A program made the position numbers and the translations under genes. From NCBI GenBank assembly GCA_040905475.1, contig JBBDRM010000074.1, positions 1 through 35,407 of the forward strand: a stretch of 35,407 bases of DNA, read 5' to 3'. Positions 28,994-35,407 of the stretch are shown here, piece by piece (position 1 is the first letter of the stretch; each line of letters opens with the position of its first letter). The notes below the pieces were generated by a model that was not told where the DNA came from, made no database searches, and was given only the letters and a program-made list of their open reading frames with translations. This DNA comes from Actinomycetota bacterium. Lineage in GTDB: Bacteria > Actinomycetota > AC-67.

Positions 28994-31264
28994 ATGCGAC
29001 GCACCCGACGCTTGAGCCGAGCCGTCCTCGCCGCCGCGCTGCTGGCCGGCCTGACGTCGATCGCCCCGCTGCCGGCCGCTTCGGCGACCCGGCTCCCATG
29101 CGACCCGCTTGATACGGCGCTCTGCCTGCTGCCTTTCCCGAACGATCGGTTCACCAAAGCGGACCCGACCACCGATACCGGCCGCCGCATCGACTTCGGG
29201 CTGCTCGAGATGCCGCGCGGCCTGATGGTGAAGCCGATCATTCCGGAGGAGTGGAACCGCAACGACGGCTTCTCGCCGGGCTCGATGGTCCTGACGTTCG
29301 TGCCGGGCCTCGACCTGTATCAGACGTGGGGGACCGCGGGCATGACGGGCGCGGGCGTCGGCGGGCCGAACGATCCGCGCGACCACCTGGCCGACATCGG
29401 CCGCTACGCCGCTCACGACGCGCCCATGCTCCTGGTCGACGCGACGACCGGCGAGCGCTGGCCGTTCTGGTCGGAGCTCGACATGAACGCCGGGACGGCG
29501 GAGGACGAGCGGCTGTTGATCCTGCGACCCGCGATCAACTTCTTGGAAGGACACCGCTACCTCGTCGCGCTGCGGAACATGAAGGATGCGCAGGGCGGGA
29601 CCATCCCGGCCGCGGCGCAGTTCGCCGCCTACAGAGACGGCACGCCGGGCCCGCTCGACCCCACGTTCGAGGAGGCGCGCCGGCCGGAGATGGATCGCAT
29701 CATCTCCGAGATCGGGGAAGCCGAAACCGCCCGCGGCGTCGCGTTTGACCGATCGGAACTCTTCCTCGCGTGGGAGTTCACCGTCGCGTCCGAACGGAAC
29801 TTGAGCGAACGCGTGCTCCACATCCGGGACACGGCGTTCGCTCAGCTCGGTGACACAGACTTGTCCGACGGCGTCATCCAGGGTGAGTCGCCGAAGTTCG
29901 CGATCACGTCGGTCACCGACGAACCCTCGAACCCGACAAAGCTACGCACGGTCGAGGGCACGGTGACCGTTCCCAACTTCTTGTTCCTCCCGCCGCAGCC
30001 GGTCCCCGAGGAGATCACGTCTCCGGTCGACACGCCGGCGGGCGACAGCCTTCCCGGCCAAGCGATCCCCACCGGCCGCTTCTACTACGGGCTGGAAGAC
30101 CTCCCGCAGCAGAACCCGATCTTGTCGACGATCGACGTGCCCTTCGTCTGCTCGATCCCGGAGCTTGCGACCGCGTCGACCCCTGCGCATCCCATGCTCT
30201 ACGGGCACGGCCTGCTCGGCAGCCGCTTCGAGTCCGCCGGCGGATCAACCGAGCGCGACCGGGAGCGCAACTTCATGCCCTGCGCGGTGAACTGGATGGG
30301 CTTCGCCGAGTACGACATCGCGAACGCGGTGGTGACGCTGTTGGACCCGTCGAACATGCCGTCGATGATCGATCGCGCGCAGCAGGGATTCCTCAACTTC
30401 CTGGTGTTGGGGCGAGCGATGGCCCATCCGCAAGGTCTCGCCTCGGACCCGGCGTTCCAGACGGCCGGCACGCCGATCATAGAGGCCAACGAGCTCTTCT
30501 ACGATGGGAACAGCCAGGGCGGGATCATGGGCGCGGCGCTGACGGCGCTCGGCGTGGACTTCACGCGATCGGTGCTCGGCGTGCTCGGGATGAATTATTC
30601 GACGCTGCTGAACCGTTCCGTCGACTGGGAAGGGCCGCTGATCAACACCGAGGACGTCCTTCCGTCGTACTCGTCGCTGCTGTACACGATGTTCCCGAAC
30701 AAGCAGGAACAGCAGCTCGTCATGGCCCTTCTGCAGATGCTCTGGGATCGCGGGGAAGGGAACGGCTACGCCCAGCACATGTCGAGCGACCCTCTGCCGA
30801 ACACGCCGGCCCATCAAGTGTTGCTCCACGCAGCGCTCGGGGACTTCCAGGTGACGAACTTCTCGGCGGAGGTCGAGGCCCGCACGATCGGCGCTCGCGT
30901 GATGGACACCGCGCTGATGCCCGGCCGGCACTGGGAGATCGATCCGTTCTTCGGCCTCACGCCGTTCGCTCGTGACGGCGGCGGAGCGATCTTGCCCTGG
31001 AACGGCTCGGCGCTGGTCTACTGGGATTCGGGCAGCCTGCTGCCGCCGAACTGGAACGTTCCGCCGCTACCCGACGGAGGGGATCCGCACGAGGATCCGC
31101 GACGCGACCCGAGTGCCGGCGACCAGAAGGCGCACTTCTGGCTGACCGGCGAGATCATCGACGTGATGAACGGTGGCCCGTATCTGCTGTGTCGTCCCGG
31201 GGTCGAGGATCAGATCCCGCGCGTGCCCAGTCTCTTCAACTTCGACTGGTGCGTCGCCCCGTAG
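28994..31264 (+). CDS. Large exported alpha/beta-hydrolase-like protein of unknown specificity
   Basis: This 756-residue protein has a signal peptide (RRTRRLSRAVLAAALLAGL, then TSIAPLPAASA). The mature N-terminus contains PCDPLDTALCLLPFPNDRFT and DPTTDTGRRIDFG, a conserved block of large uncharacterised exported proteins in actinobacteria and myxobacteria. A beta-rich middle part (about 50-400) leads to a hydrolase-type core with the elbow YDGNSQGGIMG, Ser507. Asp617 (LGDFQVTN) and His714 (DQKAHFW) lie at the right order and distance to complete a Ser-Asp-His triad (inference). It is reminiscent of large bacterial lipase-like exoproteins but is not assigned to one. GGAGAGG 9 nt before the ATG at 28994 decides the start, although the frame is open much further upstream. 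Confidence 0.82.
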   Translation: MRRTRRLSRAVLAAALLAGLTSIAPLPAASATRLPCDPLDTALCLLPFPNDRFTKADPTTDTGRRIDFGLLEMPRGLMVKPIIPEEWNRNDGFSPGSMVLTFVPGLDLYQTWGTAGMTGAGVGGPNDPRDHLADIGRYAAHDAPMLLVDATTGERWPFWSELDMNAGTAEDERLLILRPAINFLEGHRYLVALRNMKDAQGGTIPAAAQFAAYRDGTPGPLDPTFEEARRPEMDRIISEIGEAETARGVAFDRSELFLAWEFTVASERNLSERVLHIRDTAFAQLGDTDLSDGVIQGESPKFAITSVTDEPSNPTKLRTVEGTVTVPNFLFLPPQPVPEEITSPVDTPAGDSLPGQAIPTGRFYYGLEDLPQQNPILSTIDVPFVCSIPELATASTPAHPMLYGHGLLGSRFESAGGSTERDRERNFMPCAVNWMGFAEYDIANAVVTLLDPSNMPSMIDRAQQGFLNFLVLGRAMAHPQGLASDPAFQTAGTPIIEANELFYDGNSQGGIMGAALTALGVDFTRSVLGVLGMNYSTLLNRSVDWEGPLINTEDVLPSYSSLLYTMFPNKQEQQLVMALLQMLWDRGEGNGYAQHMSSDPLPNTPAHQVLLHAALGDFQVTNFSAEVEARTIGARVMDTALMPGRHWEIDPFFGLTPFARDGGGAILPWNGSALVYWDSGSLLPPNWNVPPLPDGGDPHEDPRRDPSAGDQKAHFWLTGEIIDVMNGGPYLLCRPGVEDQIPRVPSLFNFDWCVAP

Positions 31265-31306
31265 CGGCTCCGGTCAGAGCTCGAGCACGCGAACTGCGAT
31301 CACGGC

Positions 31307-31756
31307 TCAGCGTTCGGCGAAACGTGCCTCGATGATGGGTCGCACCGACGCGGCTACAAGCTCGATGTGGACGCCGCCGACGGCGTCGAGGTAGACGACG
31401 AATGGCTTCCCATCCGCCTCTGCGGACCAATCCACGCCCAGGCCCGCCGCGTCCGCGCGCCGGATCGCGTCGGGCACGTCGTCGACCCAATACCCGAGGT
31501 GGTAAACGCCCTCGCCGCGTTCCTCGAGGAACGCCTGAGCGGTCCACGGTCCGCTCGTCGGCTGTACCAGCTCGACGTACGAGGGTCCCGCGTTCCCGTA
31601 AGCGGCGCGCGCTCCGGCCGTGACCTCCTCACCGCGATAGCGCGACGGCATCGCCGTCTCGAAGGTGACCCACCGCCCGATACCGAGCAGATCTCCGAAC
31701 CGGCGCATCCCATCGTCGAGGTCGTGCACGACGATCCCGACGTGGTACAGCTCCAT
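31307..31756 (-). CDS. VOC superfamily (glyoxalase/methylmalonyl-CoA-epimerase-like) protein
   Basis: This 149-residue protein has two beta-alpha-beta-beta-beta modules. Metal-ligand candidates are His5 (LYHVGIVV), the Glu in YVELVQP, the His in YHLGYWVDDV and the Glu in HIELVAAS, the order seen in glyoxalase I and methylmalonyl-CoA epimerase. The reaction is unknown. It is the last gene of the kinase-ALDH-cupredoxin operon. Two starts are possible: the ATG at 31756, used here because the conserved fold begins at it, or a GTG at 31777 that would sit 4 nt after the cupredoxin stop and fit translational coupling. Neither has a ribosome-binding site. Confidence 0.85.
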   Translation of the reverse strand: MELYHVGIVVHDLDDGMRRFGDLLGIGRWVTFETAMPSRYRGEEVTAGARAAYGNAGPSYVELVQPTSGPWTAQAFLEERGEGVYHLGYWVDDVPDAIRRADAAGLGVDWSAEADGKPFVVYLDAVGGVHIELVAASVRPIIEARFAER

Positions 31757-31781
31757 CGGACCGAGGCCGGTATCCACGCCG

Positions 31782-32576
31782 CTAGGTGACGCGCAGCGTC
31801 GCGACCATGTCGTCCGGATCCGGGCGCTCCGTGTCGGAGACATGCGGCTTGCAGTAAAGGATGTACGTGCCGGGCTTCGCCGGGATCGTGATGAGCCGTT
31901 CGCTGCCGAGCGTGATCGCCTCGTCGATCGCAAGATCGTCGACGGTGAACGTGTGCAGGAACGGATCGTCGTTGCGCACGAGCACCGCCGATCCGCCGGA
32001 GACGGACACCTCCGTTGGGGAGAACTCGAAGTCCTTCATGAGAACGGTCGCGACCGCGGAAGATGAGTCCGCAACCGTCGTCCGTCCGGTAACGGTTAGG
32101 ATCCCCGACACGAGGGCCGCCAGGCCCACGATCACGAGCGCGGTGCGCATCGTCTTGCGCTCGCCGCCCTCGGGGCTCGGTCGGAGGTCTCCACGACGGG
32201 CCGCCATGAGCGCGCGGACGCTTCCGACAAGTGCAAGCAGCGCGCCCGGAAGCACGAGCACCCCCGACATGAAGTCGAAGAAGCTCGACGGCCCGGCGAA
32301 CAGACCGAAGATCGTCCACCAGAGCCCGCCCATCATCAGGACGGCGAGCAGGATGCTCGCGATCTTCGCCCATATCGCCGGGAACCGGGAGAGGATGGCG
32401 GCGACGACGGCGATCCCGAGGACGGCTCCGAAGAAGCCGACCTCTCCTTCGCTGTCGACGCCCCACCCGAGCACCGCGATGAGAAGCAGCAAAGGACCGA
32501 GGGCCGCGAGGATGAACCCCGTGGTCGCGAGGTCGGTCCAACGAGGCCGCATACGAGTGCTTCGTGTGTCGGTCAT
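31782..32576 (-). CDS. Membrane-anchored cupredoxin-domain protein
   Basis: This 264-residue protein has a membrane half with about five to six helices (residues 15-165, including a break with a short Arg/Glu-rich loop) and a C-terminal cupredoxin domain of about 85 residues (FEFSPTEVSVSGG onward). Type-1 copper ligands are visible as His208 (FLHTFTV), Cys242 and His245 (YCKPH) and Met257. The domain should face the outside and carry single electrons, or act as a copper-holding domain. The ATG overlaps the ALDH stop (ATGA), so translation is coupled. A cupredoxin in the same operon as an NAD-type aldehyde dehydrogenase is unusual and its electron partner is unknown. Confidence 0.83.
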   Translation of the reverse strand: MTDTRSTRMRPRWTDLATTGFILAALGPLLLLIAVLGWGVDSEGEVGFFGAVLGIAVVAAILSRFPAIWAKIASILLAVLMMGGLWWTIFGLFAGPSSFFDFMSGVLVLPGALLALVGSVRALMAARRGDLRPSPEGGERKTMRTALVIVGLAALVSGILTVTGRTTVADSSSAVATVLMKDFEFSPTEVSVSGGSAVLVRNDDPFLHTFTVDDLAIDEAITLGSERLITIPAKPGTYILYCKPHVSDTERPDPDDMVATLRVT

Positions 32577-34012
32577 CCGGACCTCCCGGGCAGGCGGATC
32601 GTGACGGTCTTGACCTGGCTGTACGTGTGCAAGGCCTCGAAGCCCTTTTCGCGGCCGTACCCCGAGCGCTTGAAGCCGCCGAACGGCAGCTCGACGCCGC
32701 CGCCCGCGCCGTACGTGTTCACGTATACCTGACCCGACCGGGCCGCGCGGGCAAGTCGGTGCGCCGTCGTGACGTCCCGGGTCCATACGGCCGTAACGAG
32801 CCCGTAGTCGGTTGCGTTCGTCAGACGGATCGCCTCGTCCAGCTCGCGGAACGGCGTGACCGCGAGCACGGGTCCGAACACCTCCTCGCGTGCGATCGAA
32901 GCGTCGGGGGACACCTCGTCGAACAGCGTGGGCGAGAAGTAGTAGCCGCCGCCGAGACCCTCCGGCGACGTTCCGCCGAAGATGAGCCGCGCCCGATCCC
33001 GCGTCCCATCGACGAACCCGCGGACGCGCTCGAGCTGCTGCTTGCTGATCAGCGGCCCGAGATCGGGATCCTCGGGTCCGGGGCCGATGCGCACGGCGGC
33101 GAAGCGGTCCGCGACCGCCGAGACGACTTCGTCGTGGATCCGTTCGTCGACGAGCAGCCGCGAGCCTGCGCTGCACGTCTGACCGGCGTTCTGAAGGATG
33201 GAGTTCACGATCACCGGCAATGCGGCGTCGAGGTCGGCGTCGCCGAACACCACGTTCGGCGATTTCCCGCCGAGCTCGAGCGCGACGGGGACGACGTTGT
33301 CGGCGGTGGCTTTCTGGACCAGCTTCCCGACCTCCAGCGATCCGGTGAACGACAGGTGATCGATGCCGGGGTGCGCGGCGAGCGGTGCGCCGGCCTCCTC
33401 CCCGAAGCCGGGCACGACGTTGAGCGCGCCCGGCGGCAGGCCGGCCTCAAGACAGAGCCTGCTCAGACGGAGCGCGGTGAGCGGCGCCTCTTCCGCCGGC
33501 TTGAGCACGCAGCAGTTGCCGACGGCGAGCGCGGGCGCGACGGTGCGCGCGCTGATCTGGATGGGATAGTTCCACGGCACGATGTGCGCCGTCACGCCGA
33601 ACGGCTCGCGCAAGGTGTACGCGAGCAGCTCATCGGAGAGCGGGATCGTCTCGCCGTAGAACGCGTCGATGATCCCGCCGTAGAACTCGAAGTAGCGGGC
33701 GGCGACGTCGACGTCCGTGCGCGCCTGACGGAGCGGCTTGCCCGTGTCCCTGCTCTCGGTGAGCGCGAGGTCTTCGCGGTCGCGGCGGATAAGGTCGGCG
33801 ACCAGTTTCAGCGCCCGGCCGCGCTCGGCCGCCGGCGTGGCCGGCCACTCGCCGTCGGAGGCGGAACGAGCGGCGGAGACCGCGGCGTCGACCTCGGGTT
33901 TCCCGCAGCGGGCTACCTCCGCGAGCGGCTTCCCGCTCGAAGGGTCCTCGGTGACGAAGTAGTCGGAGGTCTCGACGTCCTTGCCGGCGATGAGTGCGGG
34001 CAGGCGGTCCAT
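32573..34012 (-). CDS. NAD(P)-dependent aldehyde dehydrogenase
   Basis: This 479-residue protein has the complete ALDH superfamily pattern: the cofactor region VPWNYPIQIS, Glu246 (LELGGKSPN) as general base, the nucleophile Cys280 (GQTCSAG), the EEVFGPVLAV block and the C-terminal PFGGFKRSGYGREKG. The last motif is typical of betaine-aldehyde and related dehydrogenases, but the substrate cannot be read off. It oxidises an aldehyde to the acid in the cytoplasm. The ATG at 34012 lies 6 nt after the kinase stop, and its ribosome-binding GGGAGAG overlaps the end of the kinase gene. Its own stop overlaps the cupredoxin start by 4 nt. Confidence 0.94.
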   Translation of the reverse strand: MDRLPALIAGKDVETSDYFVTEDPSSGKPLAEVARCGKPEVDAAVSAARSASDGEWPATPAAERGRALKLVADLIRRDREDLALTESRDTGKPLRQARTDVDVAARYFEFYGGIIDAFYGETIPLSDELLAYTLREPFGVTAHIVPWNYPIQISARTVAPALAVGNCCVLKPAEEAPLTALRLSRLCLEAGLPPGALNVVPGFGEEAGAPLAAHPGIDHLSFTGSLEVGKLVQKATADNVVPVALELGGKSPNVVFGDADLDAALPVIVNSILQNAGQTCSAGSRLLVDERIHDEVVSAVADRFAAVRIGPGPEDPDLGPLISKQQLERVRGFVDGTRDRARLIFGGTSPEGLGGGYYFSPTLFDEVSPDASIAREEVFGPVLAVTPFRELDEAIRLTNATDYGLVTAVWTRDVTTAHRLARAARSGQVYVNTYGAGGGVELPFGGFKRSGYGREKGFEALHTYSQVKTVTIRLPGRSG

Positions 34013-34018
34013 GGGACG

Positions 34019-34894
34019 TCACTCTCCCTTCGCGTGTTCGGCGGTCGGCTGTGCTTCGTAGGGGCCGCGGCCCGTCAGAACGGAGGCGCCGCATCGTGCT
34101 GCGAACGCGACCGCGGCTTCGGGCGAGCGTCCCCCGGCGAGCGCGTAAGCGAGCCCGGCTGCGAAGCTGTCGCCGCAGCCGTACGCGTCGACGACCTCCC
34201 CAGGGACCGGAGCCGGCGCGTATCGCTTGGTGGCGCCACCCTCGGGCGCGTACGTCCCGCCTTTCGCGCCCTCCGTGCGGACCACGAGTCGCGGCGCGGG
34301 ATCGAGATCGCCTTCCCGGTAGGCCTCGGCCGGGTCGAGCGCGCTTCCGACCAGCGCATCGAGCGCGACTCCGGACTCTCGAAGGGTCGGGAGGATGATG
34401 CGCGACGTCGCTACGACGCAGCGCGCTCGCCGTGCCAGACGCATCGCTTCCGGATCGCACGCGCAGACGTAGACGGCATCGGTTTCCTCGAGCTCCTCCC
34501 ACGGCAGCGGGTCGGTGGCCGACGGCGACAGCCTGGCACCGAGCACCGTGATGGTGCGCTCGCCGCTCTGATCGATGTGCGTGATCGCGCGCCGGGTCGG
34601 GTCGGGACGGAACGCAGCCTCGACCCGAAGGCCCATCGCGGTGAGCTCCTCGTACGCCCGGTGACCCAGATCGTCGTCCCCGAGCGCCGTGAAGAACGTG
34701 CATGCTCCGGCGAGCTTCGCGAGCTGGACCGCCGACACCGGGCCGCCTCCCGCCGGCTCGGACCACGTCCCGCGCGCGTGCACGATGTCCCCGGCCGAGG
34801 GCAGCCGGTCGACCCGAACGAAGTCGACCCACTCGACGTGGCCGATCACCGCCGCGCGCACATCCGACACTTTGCCCCATCCCGCACGGGCCAT
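34019..34894 (-). CDS. PfkB/ribokinase-family carbohydrate kinase
   Basis: This 291-residue protein has the PfkB pattern: an N-terminal substrate loop ending in the AGGGPVSAVQLAKLAG motif and a C-terminal DAYGCGDSFAAGLAYAL block whose Asp242 is the catalytic base. The usual GAGD reads GCGD. It should phosphorylate a sugar or nucleoside-like alcohol with ATP; the substrate is unknown. The ATG at 34894 is used, but the family may begin at a GTG at 34861 (RAAVIGHVEWVDF follows), since no ribosome-binding site marks either. It leads the operon kinase, ALDH, cupredoxin, VOC and is divergent from the SMP-30 gene across only 35 bp. Confidence 0.87.
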   Translation of the reverse strand: MARAGWGKVSDVRAAVIGHVEWVDFVRVDRLPSAGDIVHARGTWSEPAGGGPVSAVQLAKLAGACTFFTALGDDDLGHRAYEELTAMGLRVEAAFRPDPTRRAITHIDQSGERTITVLGARLSPSATDPLPWEELEETDAVYVCACDPEAMRLARRARCVVATSRIILPTLRESGVALDALVGSALDPAEAYREGDLDPAPRLVVRTEGAKGGTYAPEGGATKRYAPAPVPGEVVDAYGCGDSFAAGLAYALAGGRSPEAAVAFAARCGASVLTGRGPYEAQPTAEHAKGE

Positions 34895-34916
34895 GCCTGA
34901 GGGACCGAGAACCGGT

Positions 34917-34922
34917 TACGCT
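34917..34922 (+). promoter_or_regulatory. Leaderless -10 element of the SMP-30 gene
   Basis: TACGCT is followed by 7 nt and the GTG at 34930. There is no ribosome-binding site. The whole control region shared with the divergent kinase gene is 35 bp, so the element overlaps any promoter for the kinase. Confidence 0.5.
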
Positions 34923-34929
34923 CCGCGCC

Positions 34930-35407
34930 GTGGAGGCGCTCGTCTGGGGGTTCGATCTCGTCGAGGCGGTGCGCTGGCATCCCGACGGCAGCGTCACCTT
35001 CGCCGACGCGCTCGGCGGCGGCGTTCATCGCTGGACGACGGCCGGTGTGGAGACGGTCGTTGCGAAGCGGCGCGGTGTCGGCGGGCTCGCGTTCCACGCC
35101 GACGGCGGGTTCGTTGTCGGCGGCCGCGACCTCGCGCACGTCCGCGCCGGCGAGACGCGCACGCTGCTCGCACCCGGGGGCGTCACCGGCTTCAACGACC
35201 TCACGGTCGCTGCGGACGGCGGCGTTTACGCCGGAGCCTTGCGCTTCAAACCGTTCGGCGGCGAGCAAGTGATCCCCGGCGACGTGTGGCTCCTTCACCC
35301 CGACGGGCGCTCGGAAGTCGTGTGCTCCGGCATCGACTGGCCGAACGGGATCGGTTTGTCGCCCGACGGCGCGCTGCTGTACGTGAGCGACTATCAGAAC
35401 GCCCGCG
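34930..35407 (+). CDS. SMP-30/gluconolactonase-like beta-propeller protein, C-terminus cut by window edge
   Basis: The 159 codons present show the SMP-30/gluconolactonase/LRE pattern: an early metal-ligand Glu in FDLVEAVRWHPDGSVTF, the conserved Asn in GFNDLTVAADGGVYAG, and DWPNGIGLSPDGALLYVSD with the second Asn and Asp ligands. Complete members have about 290 residues and form a calcium- or zinc-binding six-bladed propeller that opens sugar lactones. The GTG at 34930 is supported by a TACGCT hexamer 7 nt upstream. Being divergent from a sugar-type kinase and an aldehyde dehydrogenase, it may act in the same sugar-acid or lactone pathway (inference). Confidence 0.85.
   Translation, partial: MEALVWGFDLVEAVRWHPDGSVTFADALGGGVHRWTTAGVETVVAKRRGVGGLAFHADGGFVVGGRDLAHVRAGETRTLLAPGGVTGFNDLTVAADGGVYAGALRFKPFGGEQVIPGDVWLLHPDGRSEVVCSGIDWPNGIGLSPDGALLYVSDYQNAR

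Noticed and set aside
32564-34900. A 778-codon plus-strand open frame opposite ALDH and the kinase
   Set aside because: Antisense shadow; ALDH and PfkB motifs on the minus strand account for the sequence.

Overview
The window reads as chromosomal DNA of a high-GC Gram-positive bacterium, most probably an uncultured soil-type actinomycete (Actinomycetota). The reasons are the GC-rich third codon positions, frequent GTG/TTG starts, two deazaflavin (F420)-type nitroreductase-family proteins, LuxR-type regulators with large N-terminal parts, and several genes whose -10 hexamer (TANNNT) lies 6-8 nt before the start codon, the signature of leaderless transcripts. No rRNA, tRNA, CRISPR array, insertion sequence, prophage or plasmid gene was seen. 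Genes are tightly packed, convergent neighbours are separated by a few bases or overlap, and no gene-free stretch exceeds 300 bases. The species cannot be named from the sequence.

Layout. 1-5.5 kb holds small metabolic and signalling genes: a truncated DUF1801 gene, a Ddn-family protein, a class I methyltransferase, a membrane-anchored class III adenylate cyclase, a short-chain dehydrogenase followed by a decayed MFS transporter, an NTF2-like protein and a cupin/NTF2-like fusion. 5.6-7.2 kb is a tandem HD-GYP protein with a LuxR-type DNA-binding tail. 7.3-13.3 kb is the glutamate synthase operon gltB-gltD behind a perfect TATAAT promoter. 13.3-20.0 kb is a run of minus-strand genes: a LuxR/TPR regulator, an FAD monooxygenase-like enzyme and a 50-residue ORF, then, upstream, a C2H2 zinc-finger protein, a secreted PKD-like protein, a DUF4173-like membrane protein and an acyltransferase-3 protein. 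20.0-31.3 kb is dominated by exported hydrolases (an S15/CocE-like enzyme, a chymotrypsin-fold protease, a secreted MTA/SAH-nucleosidase-like protein, a lipoprotein esterase and two further alpha/beta-hydrolase-type proteins) interrupted by the housekeeping GTPase typA/bipA. 31.3-35.4 kb is a minus-strand operon (PfkB-type kinase, aldehyde dehydrogenase, membrane cupredoxin, VOC protein) divergent from an SMP-30/gluconolactonase gene that runs off the end.

How the parts may work together. gltBD carries out ammonia assimilation with glutamine synthetase made elsewhere. The exported hydrolases look like a scavenging secretome for peptides, esters and nucleosides. The kinase/ALDH/SMP-30 block looks like sugar, lactone or aldehyde catabolism, but its substrate is not evident. 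No known defence or biosynthetic system is visible. The least explained items are the degenerate tandem HD-GYP-LuxR regulator, the bacterial C2H2 finger protein, the ALDH-cupredoxin coupling, the secreted nucleosidase with a Cys-containing insert, and two gene relics.
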